Assembly: GCA_019637395.1 (NCBI GenBank)
Contig: JAHBVR010000025.1
Span: 1-64,000, forward strand
Origin: Vulcanimicrobiota bacterium
GTDB taxonomy: Bacteria > Vulcanimicrobiota > Xenobia > Xenobiales > JADMJV01
DNA: 64,000 nt
Direction: 5' to 3'
Under the pieces are notes generated by a model, which saw only the letters and a program-made list of their open reading frames with translations, did not search any database and was not told the origin of the DNA. Every line of letters begins with the position of its first letter. Within the stretch, counting starts at the first letter, position 1. Positions 57,269-64,000 of the stretch are shown piece by piece. The position numbers were made by a program, and so were the translations under genes.

Positions 57269-58593
57269 TCGCCGGCCTTTCCCGCTTCTTCACCCAGGTT
57301 GTCCACCGGTTCTTGCCCGATCCGCTGATCTTTTCCATTCTGCTCAGTTTGCTCGTGTTTGTGGCCGCCCTGAGGTTCACTCCCGCCACCCCGGTGGCCC
57401 TGATCACCTACTGGGGCGAGGGATTCTGGGAGTTGCTCAAATTCTCCATGCAAATGGCCATGGTTTTGGTCATGGGCCACGCCCTGGCCAGTTCGGCCGC
57501 GGTGGGGGCGATGATGCGCCGGGTGGCCTCGCTGGCTCGAACTCCCGCCCAGGGAGTGATGCTGGTCACCTTCGTGTCCGCCCTGGCCAGCGTGCTCAAC
57601 TGGGGCTTCGGACTGGTGCTGGGGGCCATGTTCGCCCGCGAAGTGGCCCGGCGCGTTCCCCACTCCGACTACAGCCTGCTGATCGCCTGCGCCTACATCG
57701 GATTTCTGCCCTGGCACGGCGGCCTTTCCGGTTCGATTCCGCTGATGGCGGCCACCGCCGGCAACCCGGTGGAGAAGTATTGCGGGGTGATTCCCATGTC
57801 GCAAACTTTGGGGACCGGCTACAACCTCTTCATTACCCTGGGTCTGATCGTCAGCCTGCCCTTCCTGACCCGTATGATGCTGCCCGGCCCTGAGGAGGTG
57901 CGCAAAGTCGACCCGGCCCTGCTCAAAGAAGAGCCGAGCACCCGACGAGTCCTGCGGGAAGATGCCACTCTGGCCGAGCGCCTGGAAGAATCACCCTGGC
58001 TGGCCTGGTTGGTGGTGCTGGCCATCGCCGTTTTTCTAGGTTTGCGCCTGCACGAGCGCGGGTTGGTCAAATGCATCGACGTCAACAACGTCAACATGCT
58101 GTTCATGGCCCTGGGTCTGGCCTTGCACGGCACGCCCATGGCCTACGCCCGGGCCATCACCAACTCGGCCCGGGGCTGCGCCTCCATCATGCTGCAGTAT
58201 CCCTTTTATGCCGGCATTCAGATGATGATGGACAGGTCCGGATTGGGCGGCGTCATCACCCACGCTTTCATCGAAGTAGCCAGCAAGCAGACCTTTCCCT
58301 TCCTGGTTTTCTTCAGTTCCGCCCTGGTCAACTTCGCCATTCCTTCGGGAGGCGGGCACTGGGTAGTGCAGGGACCCTTCGTCATGCCGGCGGCGCTGGA
58401 GCTGGGGGCTGACCTGGGTAAGGCCACCATGGCCATCGCCTACGGCGAGGCCTGGATGAACATGGCCCAACCTTTCTGGGCTCTGCCGGCTCTGGCCATC
58501 GCCGGACTGGGCGTGCGCGACATCATGGGCTATTGTGTGACCGCGCTGCTCTTTTCGGCAGTGATTTTTCTTTTAGGACTGGCCCTGTTTTGA
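57265..58593 (+). CDS. atoE: AtoE-family short-chain fatty acid transporter
   Basis: A 442-residue membrane protein with about ten helices. LPDPLIFSILLSLLVF at the N-terminus, WGEGFWELLKFSMQMAMVLVMGHALA, NWGFGLVLGAMFAREVARR and FAIPSGGGHWVVQGPF are the conserved AtoE segments. Members move butyrate or other short-chain fatty acids with cations. The start is TTG overlapping the previous stop. The next gene is joined the same way. A 3-hydroxybutyrate dehydrogenase elsewhere in the window fits ketone/short-chain acid use. Confidence 0.93.
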   Translation: MIAGLSRFFTQVVHRFLPDPLIFSILLSLLVFVAALRFTPATPVALITYWGEGFWELLKFSMQMAMVLVMGHALASSAAVGAMMRRVASLARTPAQGVMLVTFVSALASVLNWGFGLVLGAMFAREVARRVPHSDYSLLIACAYIGFLPWHGGLSGSIPLMAATAGNPVEKYCGVIPMSQTLGTGYNLFITLGLIVSLPFLTRMMLPGPEEVRKVDPALLKEEPSTRRVLREDATLAERLEESPWLAWLVVLAIAVFLGLRLHERGLVKCIDVNNVNMLFMALGLALHGTPMAYARAITNSARGCASIMLQYPFYAGIQMMMDRSGLGGVITHAFIEVASKQTFPFLVFFSSALVNFAIPSGGGHWVVQGPFVMPAALELGADLGKATMAIAYGEAWMNMAQPFWALPALAIAGLGVRDIMGYCVTALLFSAVIFLLGLALF

Positions 58594-59297
58594 GTATCCT
58601 GACCCTGGCCTTTGACGCCGACGACACCCTGTGGCACAACGAGACTCTCTTCGCCGTGACCAGCGAACAAATCGGCGCCTTATTGGCCCCCTACGCCGAT
58701 TCGGACAACCTGCACCGCCGTCTGGTGGAGACCGAACGGCGCAATCTGCGCCTCTTCGGCTACGGCGTGAAGGGCTTCACCCTGTCTATGATCGAGTCGG
58801 CCATCGAGGTCTCCGAGGGCCGGGTCAGCGCCCGCGAGATCCAGGCCATTCTCGAGGCCGGCAAAAAACTGCTGGCCCATCCCATCGAACTGCTGCCCCA
58901 GGTGCGCGAGAGTCTGGAGGGCCTGGCCAAGAAGCACAATCTCATGATGATCACCAAAGGCGATCTTTTTCATCAGGAGAGCCGCCTGGCCATGTCCGGG
59001 CTGGGTGACCTGTTCAGCGCCGTCGAAATCGTCTCCGAGAAAAACGCCGAAACCTATCGAAAAATCCTTCGTCGCTACCATCTGGATGCGGAAGACTTCG
59101 TCATGGTGGGCAATTCCGTCAAGTCCGATATCCTGCCCGTGCTGGAAGTAGGCGCGCGAGCCATCTACATCCCCTACGAAATCACCTGGGAGTTGGAAGT
59201 CGCCGAGCTAGGCAATCCCGACCCCTCCCGCTGTCGCCGCTGCCAATCCATCGCTGAGGTGGCCGGGACCGTGGCCGAGTTTTTTCAGACCGTCTGA
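58590..59297 (+). CDS. HAD-family hydrolase
   Basis: A 235-residue HAD protein: motif I FDADDTLW (nucleophile Asp then Asp), motif II MMITKGD, the lysine in a SEKNAETY segment, and motif III MVGNSVKSDILPVLEVG. It dephosphorylates a small phosphoester of unknown identity. It ends with [18 protein letters not shown]. The start is TTG at 58590 overlapping the transporter stop (TTGA), the second such junction in this operon. Its stop overlaps the convergent histidine kinase by 13 bases. Confidence 0.9.
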   Translation: MSILTLAFDADDTLWHNETLFAVTSEQIGALLAPYADSDNLHRRLVETERRNLRLFGYGVKGFTLSMIESAIEVSEGRVSAREIQAILEAGKKLLAHPIELLPQVRESLEGLAKKHNLMMITKGDLFHQESRLAMSGLGDLFSAVEIVSEKNAETYRKILRRYHLDAEDFVMVGNSVKSDILPVLEVGARAIYIPYEITWELEVAELGNPDPSRCRRCQSIAEVAGTVAEFFQTV

Positions 59298-61348
59298 TCC
59301 AGCACCTGGCGGATGGTCTTGGCCAGCGAGAGCGGGGAGAAGGGTTTCTGTACAAAGCCCCGGCCGGCCGCCAGTTCCTCGCGGGAGGTAACGCTTTCAT
59401 CCAGATAGCCGCTCATGAACACGACCGGCAACTCCGGACGCTGGCTGCGGATAGCCTCCACCGCCTGGGGCCCGCTCATGCCCGGCATGACCACGTCGCT
59501 GAGGATGCAGTGAATCGGGCCCTGGTAGTGGCTGAGCAGACGCACCGCTTCGGCGCCGCTGCTGGCCTCCAATACCGAATACCCCTTGGACTCCAGCGCC
59601 AGGCGGGCCACCTTGCGGACGCCGGCTTCGTCCTCGATGACCAGAATCGTCTCCGAACCGGTCAGGGTAGAGTCGGCCTCGGCCCGACCACTGGCCTGCA
59701 AGACGGGAAACCAGCAGTGGAAAGCGGTGCCCGCTCCATCCTGCGACTCCAGTTGGATGGCTCCCCCCAACTGTTCCACGATGCCGTGAGCCACCGCCAG
59801 GCCCAGCCCGGTGCCCTGTCCCAGCTCCTTGGTGGTGAAGAACGGGTCAAAGATGCGATCGCGGATCTCCGCTCCCACGCCTACTCCCGTGTCGGCCACC
59901 GTCAGCACCGCGAAAATCCCCGGGGGAAGGCCGGCAAAGGGCGCCTCCAGCCGGCGTCGCGAGGTGCTCAGGGTCAGCCGGCCTCCTTGCGGCATGGCGT
60001 CGCAGGCGTTGCTGGCCAGGTTCATGATCAACTGCTCCAACTGGAGCGGATCGGCCTGAATCTGACCCACTCCTTCCTGCAATTTCAGCTGGCAGGTCAC
60101 CGAGTTCTTGACCAGCCCCTCCAGCATACGCGCCGTTTCCGCCACCAACGAGTTGAGGTCCACGGAGGTGGGGGTGGTCACGGCCAACCGGCTGAAGGCC
60201 AGCAACTGGCGGGTCAGGCGGGCGGTGTGTTCGCCCGCCCGGTAGACTTCCATCAGCAGCTCGCGGTCGGGATTGTCTGCTTGCAGGGAGTCGAGCACCA
60301 GGTCGCAGTTGCCCAAAATGATGGTCAACTGATTGTTGAAATCGTGGGCCACCCCACCCGCCAGCCGGCCGATGGCCTCCATTTTCTGGGCCTGCCAGAA
60401 TTGCTTCTCCAGGCGCTTGCTGGAGGTGATGTCGGTCGAGATGGCGGCCAGCGCCTGGACCTCTCCGCTGGCCGAAAGCAACGGAAACTTGACCGAGTAA
60501 AAAGTTTTCGGCTCCTGATCCAGCTCCAGGGTTTCTTCCAGTTCCGCCGCCTGGCCGCTGGCCATGACCTGGGATTCGTGCTGGATGAGCTGCTCGGCCT
60601 GGGCCGGGGGGAAAAGTTCGAAAGTCGTCTTGCCCAGGATTTCCCCGGCTTCGCGCTGCCAGTAGCGGCAGCAGGATTGATTGACGATACGGAAGCGCCC
60701 GTCCAGCGACTTCACCCAGATGACGGCCCGGGCATTGTCGATGATGGCTCGCAACAGGGCCTCGCTGTCGCCCAGTTGCTTCTCGGCTAATTTTTGAGCG
60801 GTGATGTCCCGCGAGATACCGATGATTCCAGCCACCTGACCGTATTCGTCAAGATAGGGGGCCTTGGTGGCCAGGAAAGTCCGCGTCTCCCCTTGGGCGG
60901 TCAGGGTTTCTTCGGCGGTCTCGGAGCGGCCCGATTGGATAATTTGGCGGTGCCGGCGCTGTAACAGATCCACGCCTCCGGCATCGAATAGCTGGGAGTC
61001 ATCCTGGCCCAGCACCTCGTCCACTTCTTTGCCCACATAGCGGGCGGCGGCCTGATTGAGCCAGGTATAGCGTCCCTCCAGGTCTTTGACGAAAAGCGCA
61101 TCTTGGGTGGCTTCGCTGACGGCCTGCAAGAGCTTGGAAAGCTTGAGCTGGTTGGAAAGCAGGCGGCGGTATAAGTCGCCACCCAGTTGGGTTAACAATT
61201 CAGCCGCTTCCGCCGGGTTCAGGTTCAGCTTCTGGGCCAGTTCATCTCGATGCTCCAGGACGAAATCCTGAAGCACCTGGCCGCTATTGTGAGTGTTCAA
61301 GGAATTTAGCCATTTGCTCTCGGGGCAAAAAATACTTGTCCGGCACAT
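59285..61348 (-). CDS. Cytoplasmic hybrid histidine kinase: PAS-PAS-HisKA-HATPase-REC
   Basis: A 687-residue protein. After a helical N-terminus (about 25-75) come two PAS/PAC units (about 70-190, ending [15 protein letters not shown]-like, and about 195-315, ending [15 protein letters not shown]). HisKA follows with [15 protein letters not shown] (phospho-His), then the HATPase domain ([35 protein letters not shown]), and a C-terminal receiver ([37 protein letters not shown]). There is no membrane helix, so the signal is cytoplasmic. The HDFNNQL wording places it in the FixL/NtrB-like HisKA_4-type group. Confidence 0.94.
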   Translation of the reverse strand: MCRTSIFCPESKWLNSLNTHNSGQVLQDFVLEHRDELAQKLNLNPAEAAELLTQLGGDLYRRLLSNQLKLSKLLQAVSEATQDALFVKDLEGRYTWLNQAAARYVGKEVDEVLGQDDSQLFDAGGVDLLQRRHRQIIQSGRSETAEETLTAQGETRTFLATKAPYLDEYGQVAGIIGISRDITAQKLAEKQLGDSEALLRAIIDNARAVIWVKSLDGRFRIVNQSCCRYWQREAGEILGKTTFELFPPAQAEQLIQHESQVMASGQAAELEETLELDQEPKTFYSVKFPLLSASGEVQALAAISTDITSSKRLEKQFWQAQKMEAIGRLAGGVAHDFNNQLTIILGNCDLVLDSLQADNPDRELLMEVYRAGEHTARLTRQLLAFSRLAVTTPTSVDLNSLVAETARMLEGLVKNSVTCQLKLQEGVGQIQADPLQLEQLIMNLASNACDAMPQGGRLTLSTSRRRLEAPFAGLPPGIFAVLTVADTGVGVGAEIRDRIFDPFFTTKELGQGTGLGLAVAHGIVEQLGGAIQLESQDGAGTAFHCWFPVLQASGRAEADSTLTGSETILVIEDEAGVRKVARLALESKGYSVLEASSGAEAVRLLSHYQGPIHCILSDVVMPGMSGPQAVEAIRSQRPELPVVFMSGYLDESVTSREELAAGRGFVQKPFSPLSLAKTIRQVLDQTV

Positions 61349-61444
61349 CCGAACAAGCCTTTTAACGGGATGGTAACTTCTTGTTCATTTGTTTCAGGTA
61401 TTTTTAAGACAAGTTTTACGGCTCGCTAACGGGTCGCGGAGGTA

Positions 61445-62575
61445 ATGATGGCAGAGATTTCCAGCAGCAGCGCGGTAAAGTCCCCGGCGCTCAGCGGCGT
61501 TAAGAAGGCGGCGCCGGCCAAGGCGGCCTTGACCACCCAGGCCAAGACCGAGACCCAGGCCAAAGCGCCCGCCGACCAGGCTACCGTTAGCGGTGACGCC
61601 AAGCTCAAAGACGACCCCCGGGCCAAAAAAGTCACCGAAGGCCTGGGCGATGCCTACGGCGCCTCCGCGGTCAAGGCGGACACCTGGAAGAAAGGCCCCA
61701 ACGACACCATCGAGGGCATGCTCAAAGGCAAAGGTTTCTCGTTGAAGGACATTTACACCAAGGGTGCCGACGGCAAGAACCTGGTCGACAAAGTGCTGGC
61801 GGCCAACAACCTCAAAGACGCCAAGAAGATGCGCGACGGCCAGGAAATGATCATCCCCGATCTGGGCAAGAATGGCGCGGGAACGGCCACGGCCGGGCTG
61901 AAACCGGGCGAAAAGACGGAACAAAAGGAAGTCGGCGCTCACAAGATTCAAAGTGAAAAGCTGGAGGACGGCACCAACCGCTCCAGTGTGCAGACCAATA
62001 ACGGGACCGGAGTCAGCGTCGATTCGCCGGGCAACAGCACCGCCGCCGCGCGTAAGGAGGGCGACACCACGCGCACTCAGATTGTGGCCAAAGACGCTCA
62101 GGGCAAGCCTTCCACTCAGGTGGACACCACCACCCAGGGCAACCAGGATACCGTTGAGGCCAAAACCTTGAACGGCGGCACGCTGACCGGCACGGCCAGC
62201 CAGGATGGGGTGCAACTGCAGAACGGCGACGTCAAAGTCAATACCGACCTCGACGAGCGCAAGCGCGATGGGGGAGTGGAGAATTTCGGCGCCCGCGTGG
62301 ACAAATTCTTTGGCCTGGGTCCCAAGGGTCCCTCGCCTACGGTCGACGTGCAGGGCAAGCAAGTGACCACCAGCGCGGTGGGCAACGACATCACCGTCAG
62401 CGCCGACGGCAAGCCGGTGGCCCAGTTCAACCAGGATGCCGACGACGGTTTCTTCGAGCGCACCGGCGCGGTGGTGGACAAAGGGGTCAAGGTGGTCACC
62501 GATCTGGCCAGCCAGGCCGGCACCGCCATCAGCAACACCGCCAGCGGCATGTGGAACTGGCTCACCGGGGGTTAG
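61445..62575 (+). CDS. LysM-like domain protein with long polar tail
   Basis: A 376-residue protein. Residues 1-60 are Ala/Lys/Thr-rich and probably disordered. Residues about 75-150 (DTWKKGPNDTIEGMLKGKGF then NLVDKVLAANNLKDAKKMRDGQEMIIPDL) look like a LysM peptidoglycan-binding fold: opening Thr-Ile, central N-N-L, and final G-x-x-x-x-I-P. The rest is a repetitive polar beta-rich region (KVNTD, VQGKQVTTS) ending in a short hydrophobic SGMWNWLTGG. There is no signal peptide; export by another route is possible. The ATG follows GGAGG. Confidence 0.6.
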   Translation: MMAEISSSSAVKSPALSGVKKAAPAKAALTTQAKTETQAKAPADQATVSGDAKLKDDPRAKKVTEGLGDAYGASAVKADTWKKGPNDTIEGMLKGKGFSLKDIYTKGADGKNLVDKVLAANNLKDAKKMRDGQEMIIPDLGKNGAGTATAGLKPGEKTEQKEVGAHKIQSEKLEDGTNRSSVQTNNGTGVSVDSPGNSTAAARKEGDTTRTQIVAKDAQGKPSTQVDTTTQGNQDTVEAKTLNGGTLTGTASQDGVQLQNGDVKVNTDLDERKRDGGVENFGARVDKFFGLGPKGPSPTVDVQGKQVTTSAVGNDITVSADGKPVAQFNQDADDGFFERTGAVVDKGVKVVTDLASQAGTAISNTASGMWNWLTGG

Positions 62576-63165
62576 ACTAACTTCAAGTCCACCAGCAGCG
62601 AAACCGTCTGCCCTTCGGGCAGGCGGTTTACGACTTTTAACTGACCGTGCAAGAGCACGCCGCGACTGACGGAAAAGGCATACCTTCCCTGCACTTCCAG
62701 TTGTTCGTCGGCTCCCTGGCTGCTCAGCCGGGCCACCAGTTCGTCCCCTTCTTCGCGAAATTCCTCGACCAGGTAGGTGATATCGAGCGGCTCGCTACGG
62801 TTGGGCACGCCTTCGCTGCAGGTCCATTCCGCCTTTTCTTCGAGCGAGTCCTCAGACAGCATGGGAAAGGGAGACAGAGCCGCCCATTCCTCGTTGCCCT
62901 TGGGCATCAGGCCGCAGCCGTCCAGATAAACCTTGCGCTGGGCCGGAGGATTTTGAAAAGCCTGGGTCAGCGGTCCACTCCGCTCGCGCACTTCTTCGCG
63001 CACGCCTACGATCATCAGCCCGTCGCGCTCCTCCAGCAGCGTCCACTCCTGGGTGGTGATCACCAGGCCCTGCAGGGGCGGAGGGTCGGATTCCATTTGC
63101 ATGGTGCGCAGGTAGCTGAGCGGGGCGGCCGGGCCGAATTGATATTCCAGTCGGGCGGTTAACAT
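62572..63165 (-). CDS. Uncharacterised 197-residue protein
   Basis: Acidic alpha/beta protein with no signal peptide. It opens MLTARLEYQFGPAAPLSYLR and ends VVNRLPEGQTVSLLVDLKLV, mostly strands, perhaps a beta-barrel or lipocalin-like fold. I do not recognise a family. It converges on the LysM-like gene (stops overlap by 4 bases) and is divergent from the phosphodiesterase gene. Confidence 0.6.
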   Translation of the reverse strand: MLTARLEYQFGPAAPLSYLRTMQMESDPPPLQGLVITTQEWTLLEERDGLMIVGVREEVRERSGPLTQAFQNPPAQRKVYLDGCGLMPKGNEEWAALSPFPMLSEDSLEEKAEWTCSEGVPNRSEPLDITYLVEEFREEGDELVARLSSQGADEQLEVQGRYAFSVSRGVLLHGQLKVVNRLPEGQTVSLLVDLKLV

Positions 63166-63261
63166 CTGCCGGGCTTTGGTCAGGCAGCCGAGCTACCCTT
63201 CCCGAAAGTTCACAAGTTGGAGGCGAGCGGACCTCCGGGATTTGCTAACCTGGAAGTGTCC

Positions 63262-64000
63262 ATGAAAATCGCTCCCCAAACCCGCTACCTTCCTCACCGC
63301 AGCGGCCATTCGCACAATGACGAAATGCAGGCCCGGCCGCTCGAGCAGGCGCTGCAGGATGGTTTTACCAGCATCGAGGTGGATGTCCATGTGCTCAAGG
63401 GGCGCCTCATGGTGGGCCACACCGTCAAGGACGCCGAGCGCAAGAATCTTTCCCTGGAAGACGGCTATCTGGCGCCGCTGCAAAAGCGCGTGGAACAGTT
63501 CGGCTCGGTCTACCCGCAGTCCGCGCCGGTGACCTTGATGCTCGATTTTAAGGGTAACGCGCAATCCACCTATGATACTCTCAAACCGCTTTTGCAGAAG
63601 TACGCCGGCATGCTGGTGCAGGTGCAGGGCGGCCAGCAGCAATCCGGGCCGGTGCAGGTGGTGGTGACCGGCAACCGCCCTCAGTTGGAATCGCTCGATG
63701 ATCGTAGCCTTTTCCTGGACGGCTCGCTCAAGCAGGCTCTGGAGCGTCCCGGCAGCCTCGATCCCGGAGTGACTCCCACCGTGGAGGGCAACTATCACAT
63801 GTACTTCCGCTGGAACGGAAACGGCGCCATGCCCGAGGGAGAGCGCCAGAAGTTGGAGCGCATGGCTAACTCGGTGCACGAGCAGGGGCTGCAGATGCGT
63901 CTGTGGGACGCGCCCGACAAAGTGCGCGCTTGGGAAACCCTGGTGGCGGCCGGAGTGGACCGGGTGAACACCGACGACCTGGATGGTTTCGCTGCCTGGC
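63262..64000 (+). CDS. PLC/GDPD-superfamily phosphodiesterase-like protein (cut by window end)
   Basis: At least 246 residues, open at the window end. HSHNDEMQARPLEQALQDGF, then SIEVDVHVLKGRLMVGHTV, is the N-terminal signature of PI-PLC/GDPD-like TIM barrels: the first catalytic His, the H-N pair, E-x-D metal ligands and a later His (VGH). The wording is closest to the fungal AIM6-like group. A later VTLMLDFKG and LQMRLWDAPD fit barrel strands. No signal peptide at the chosen ATG. Substrate unknown; lipid head-group or phosphodiester hydrolysis is typical. Confidence 0.8.
   Translation, partial: MKIAPQTRYLPHRSGHSHNDEMQARPLEQALQDGFTSIEVDVHVLKGRLMVGHTVKDAERKNLSLEDGYLAPLQKRVEQFGSVYPQSAPVTLMLDFKGNAQSTYDTLKPLLQKYAGMLVQVQGGQQQSGPVQVVVTGNRPQLESLDDRSLFLDGSLKQALERPGSLDPGVTPTVEGNYHMYFRWNGNGAMPEGERQKLERMANSVHEQGLQMRLWDAPDKVRAWETLVAAGVDRVNTDDLDGFAAW

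Overview
The window reads as chromosomal DNA of a GC-rich bacterium with diderm-like traits. It has type IV pilin / type II secretion pseudopilin genes, PilZ and STAS proteins, a Pel-type exopolysaccharide cluster (pelE, pelF, pelG, pelD), many two-component proteins, a Hanks-type Ser/Thr kinase fused to a propeller, and many small secreted proteins without close relatives that I recognise. GGAGG-type ribosome binding sites are common, GTG and TTG starts are frequent, and genes often overlap by a few bases. I cannot assign a phylum from sequence alone; a poorly sampled lineage (for example Vulcanimicrobiota/Xenobia-like, Armatimonadota-like or Myxococcota-like) is a guess. I found no tRNA, rRNA or CRISPR array.

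Region 1 (about 1-19,700) is accessory DNA. It is visibly more AT-rich than the rest, has long non-coding gaps, and is dense in conflict-type genes. It holds a nucleoside phosphorylase/nucleosidase-fold protein, a beta-propeller protein, and a helical protein with a ClpX-type C4 zinc finger. The last is bracketed by a pair of degenerate inverted repeats of about 280 bp. A small integration module follows: tyrosine recombinase, excisionase-like protein, SWIM-type zinc protein and a divergent ribbon-helix-helix-like regulator with repeated operators. Next comes what I consider the best candidate for an undescribed system (8.4-19 kb). It has two paralogous proteins of unknown fold that end in tandem 'GDN...Q' motifs and share a hairpin plus T-tract leader just before their start codons. 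With them are a DUF3800 protein and two large proteins carrying PD-(D/E)XK nuclease-like motifs.

Region 2 (about 19,700-34,900) holds a PilZ protein, two secreted proteins, a PilX-like protein divergent from two prepilins, a CPA2 antiporter with universal-stress domains, and an orphan FlgC-like rod-domain protein. It continues with a GNAT acetyltransferase, a small-molecule kinase-like protein, an FAD/NAD(P)-binding protein, an orphan STN-domain protein and the Ser/Thr kinase-propeller protein.

Region 3 (about 35,000-45,600) is a biofilm and signalling block. The overlapping operon pelE-pelF-pelG-pelD-STAS runs leftward. Divergent from it are a multi-receiver/Hpt/degenerate-GGDEF protein and a single-domain response regulator, which converges on a membrane histidine kinase. 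pelA, pelB and pelC are not in the window.

Region 4 (about 45,600-64,000) is mixed metabolism, repair and signalling. It includes a PhnB-like VOC protein, an ICMT-like methyltransferase, 3-hydroxybutyrate dehydrogenase, a membrane-bound MutS-like ATPase with a host-attachment-family protein, and a RelA/SpoT-like protein. It also has an 11-copy, 48-50 bp tandem repeat array, a five-loop EF-hand protein, Ada, a LIM-like zinc-finger/DA1-like metallopeptidase, and a coupled three-gene operon ending in an AtoE-type fatty-acid transporter and a HAD phosphatase. It closes with a hybrid histidine kinase, a LysM-like protein and a PLC/GDPD-like phosphodiesterase cut by the window end. Functions are inferred from motifs read by eye; no search was run.
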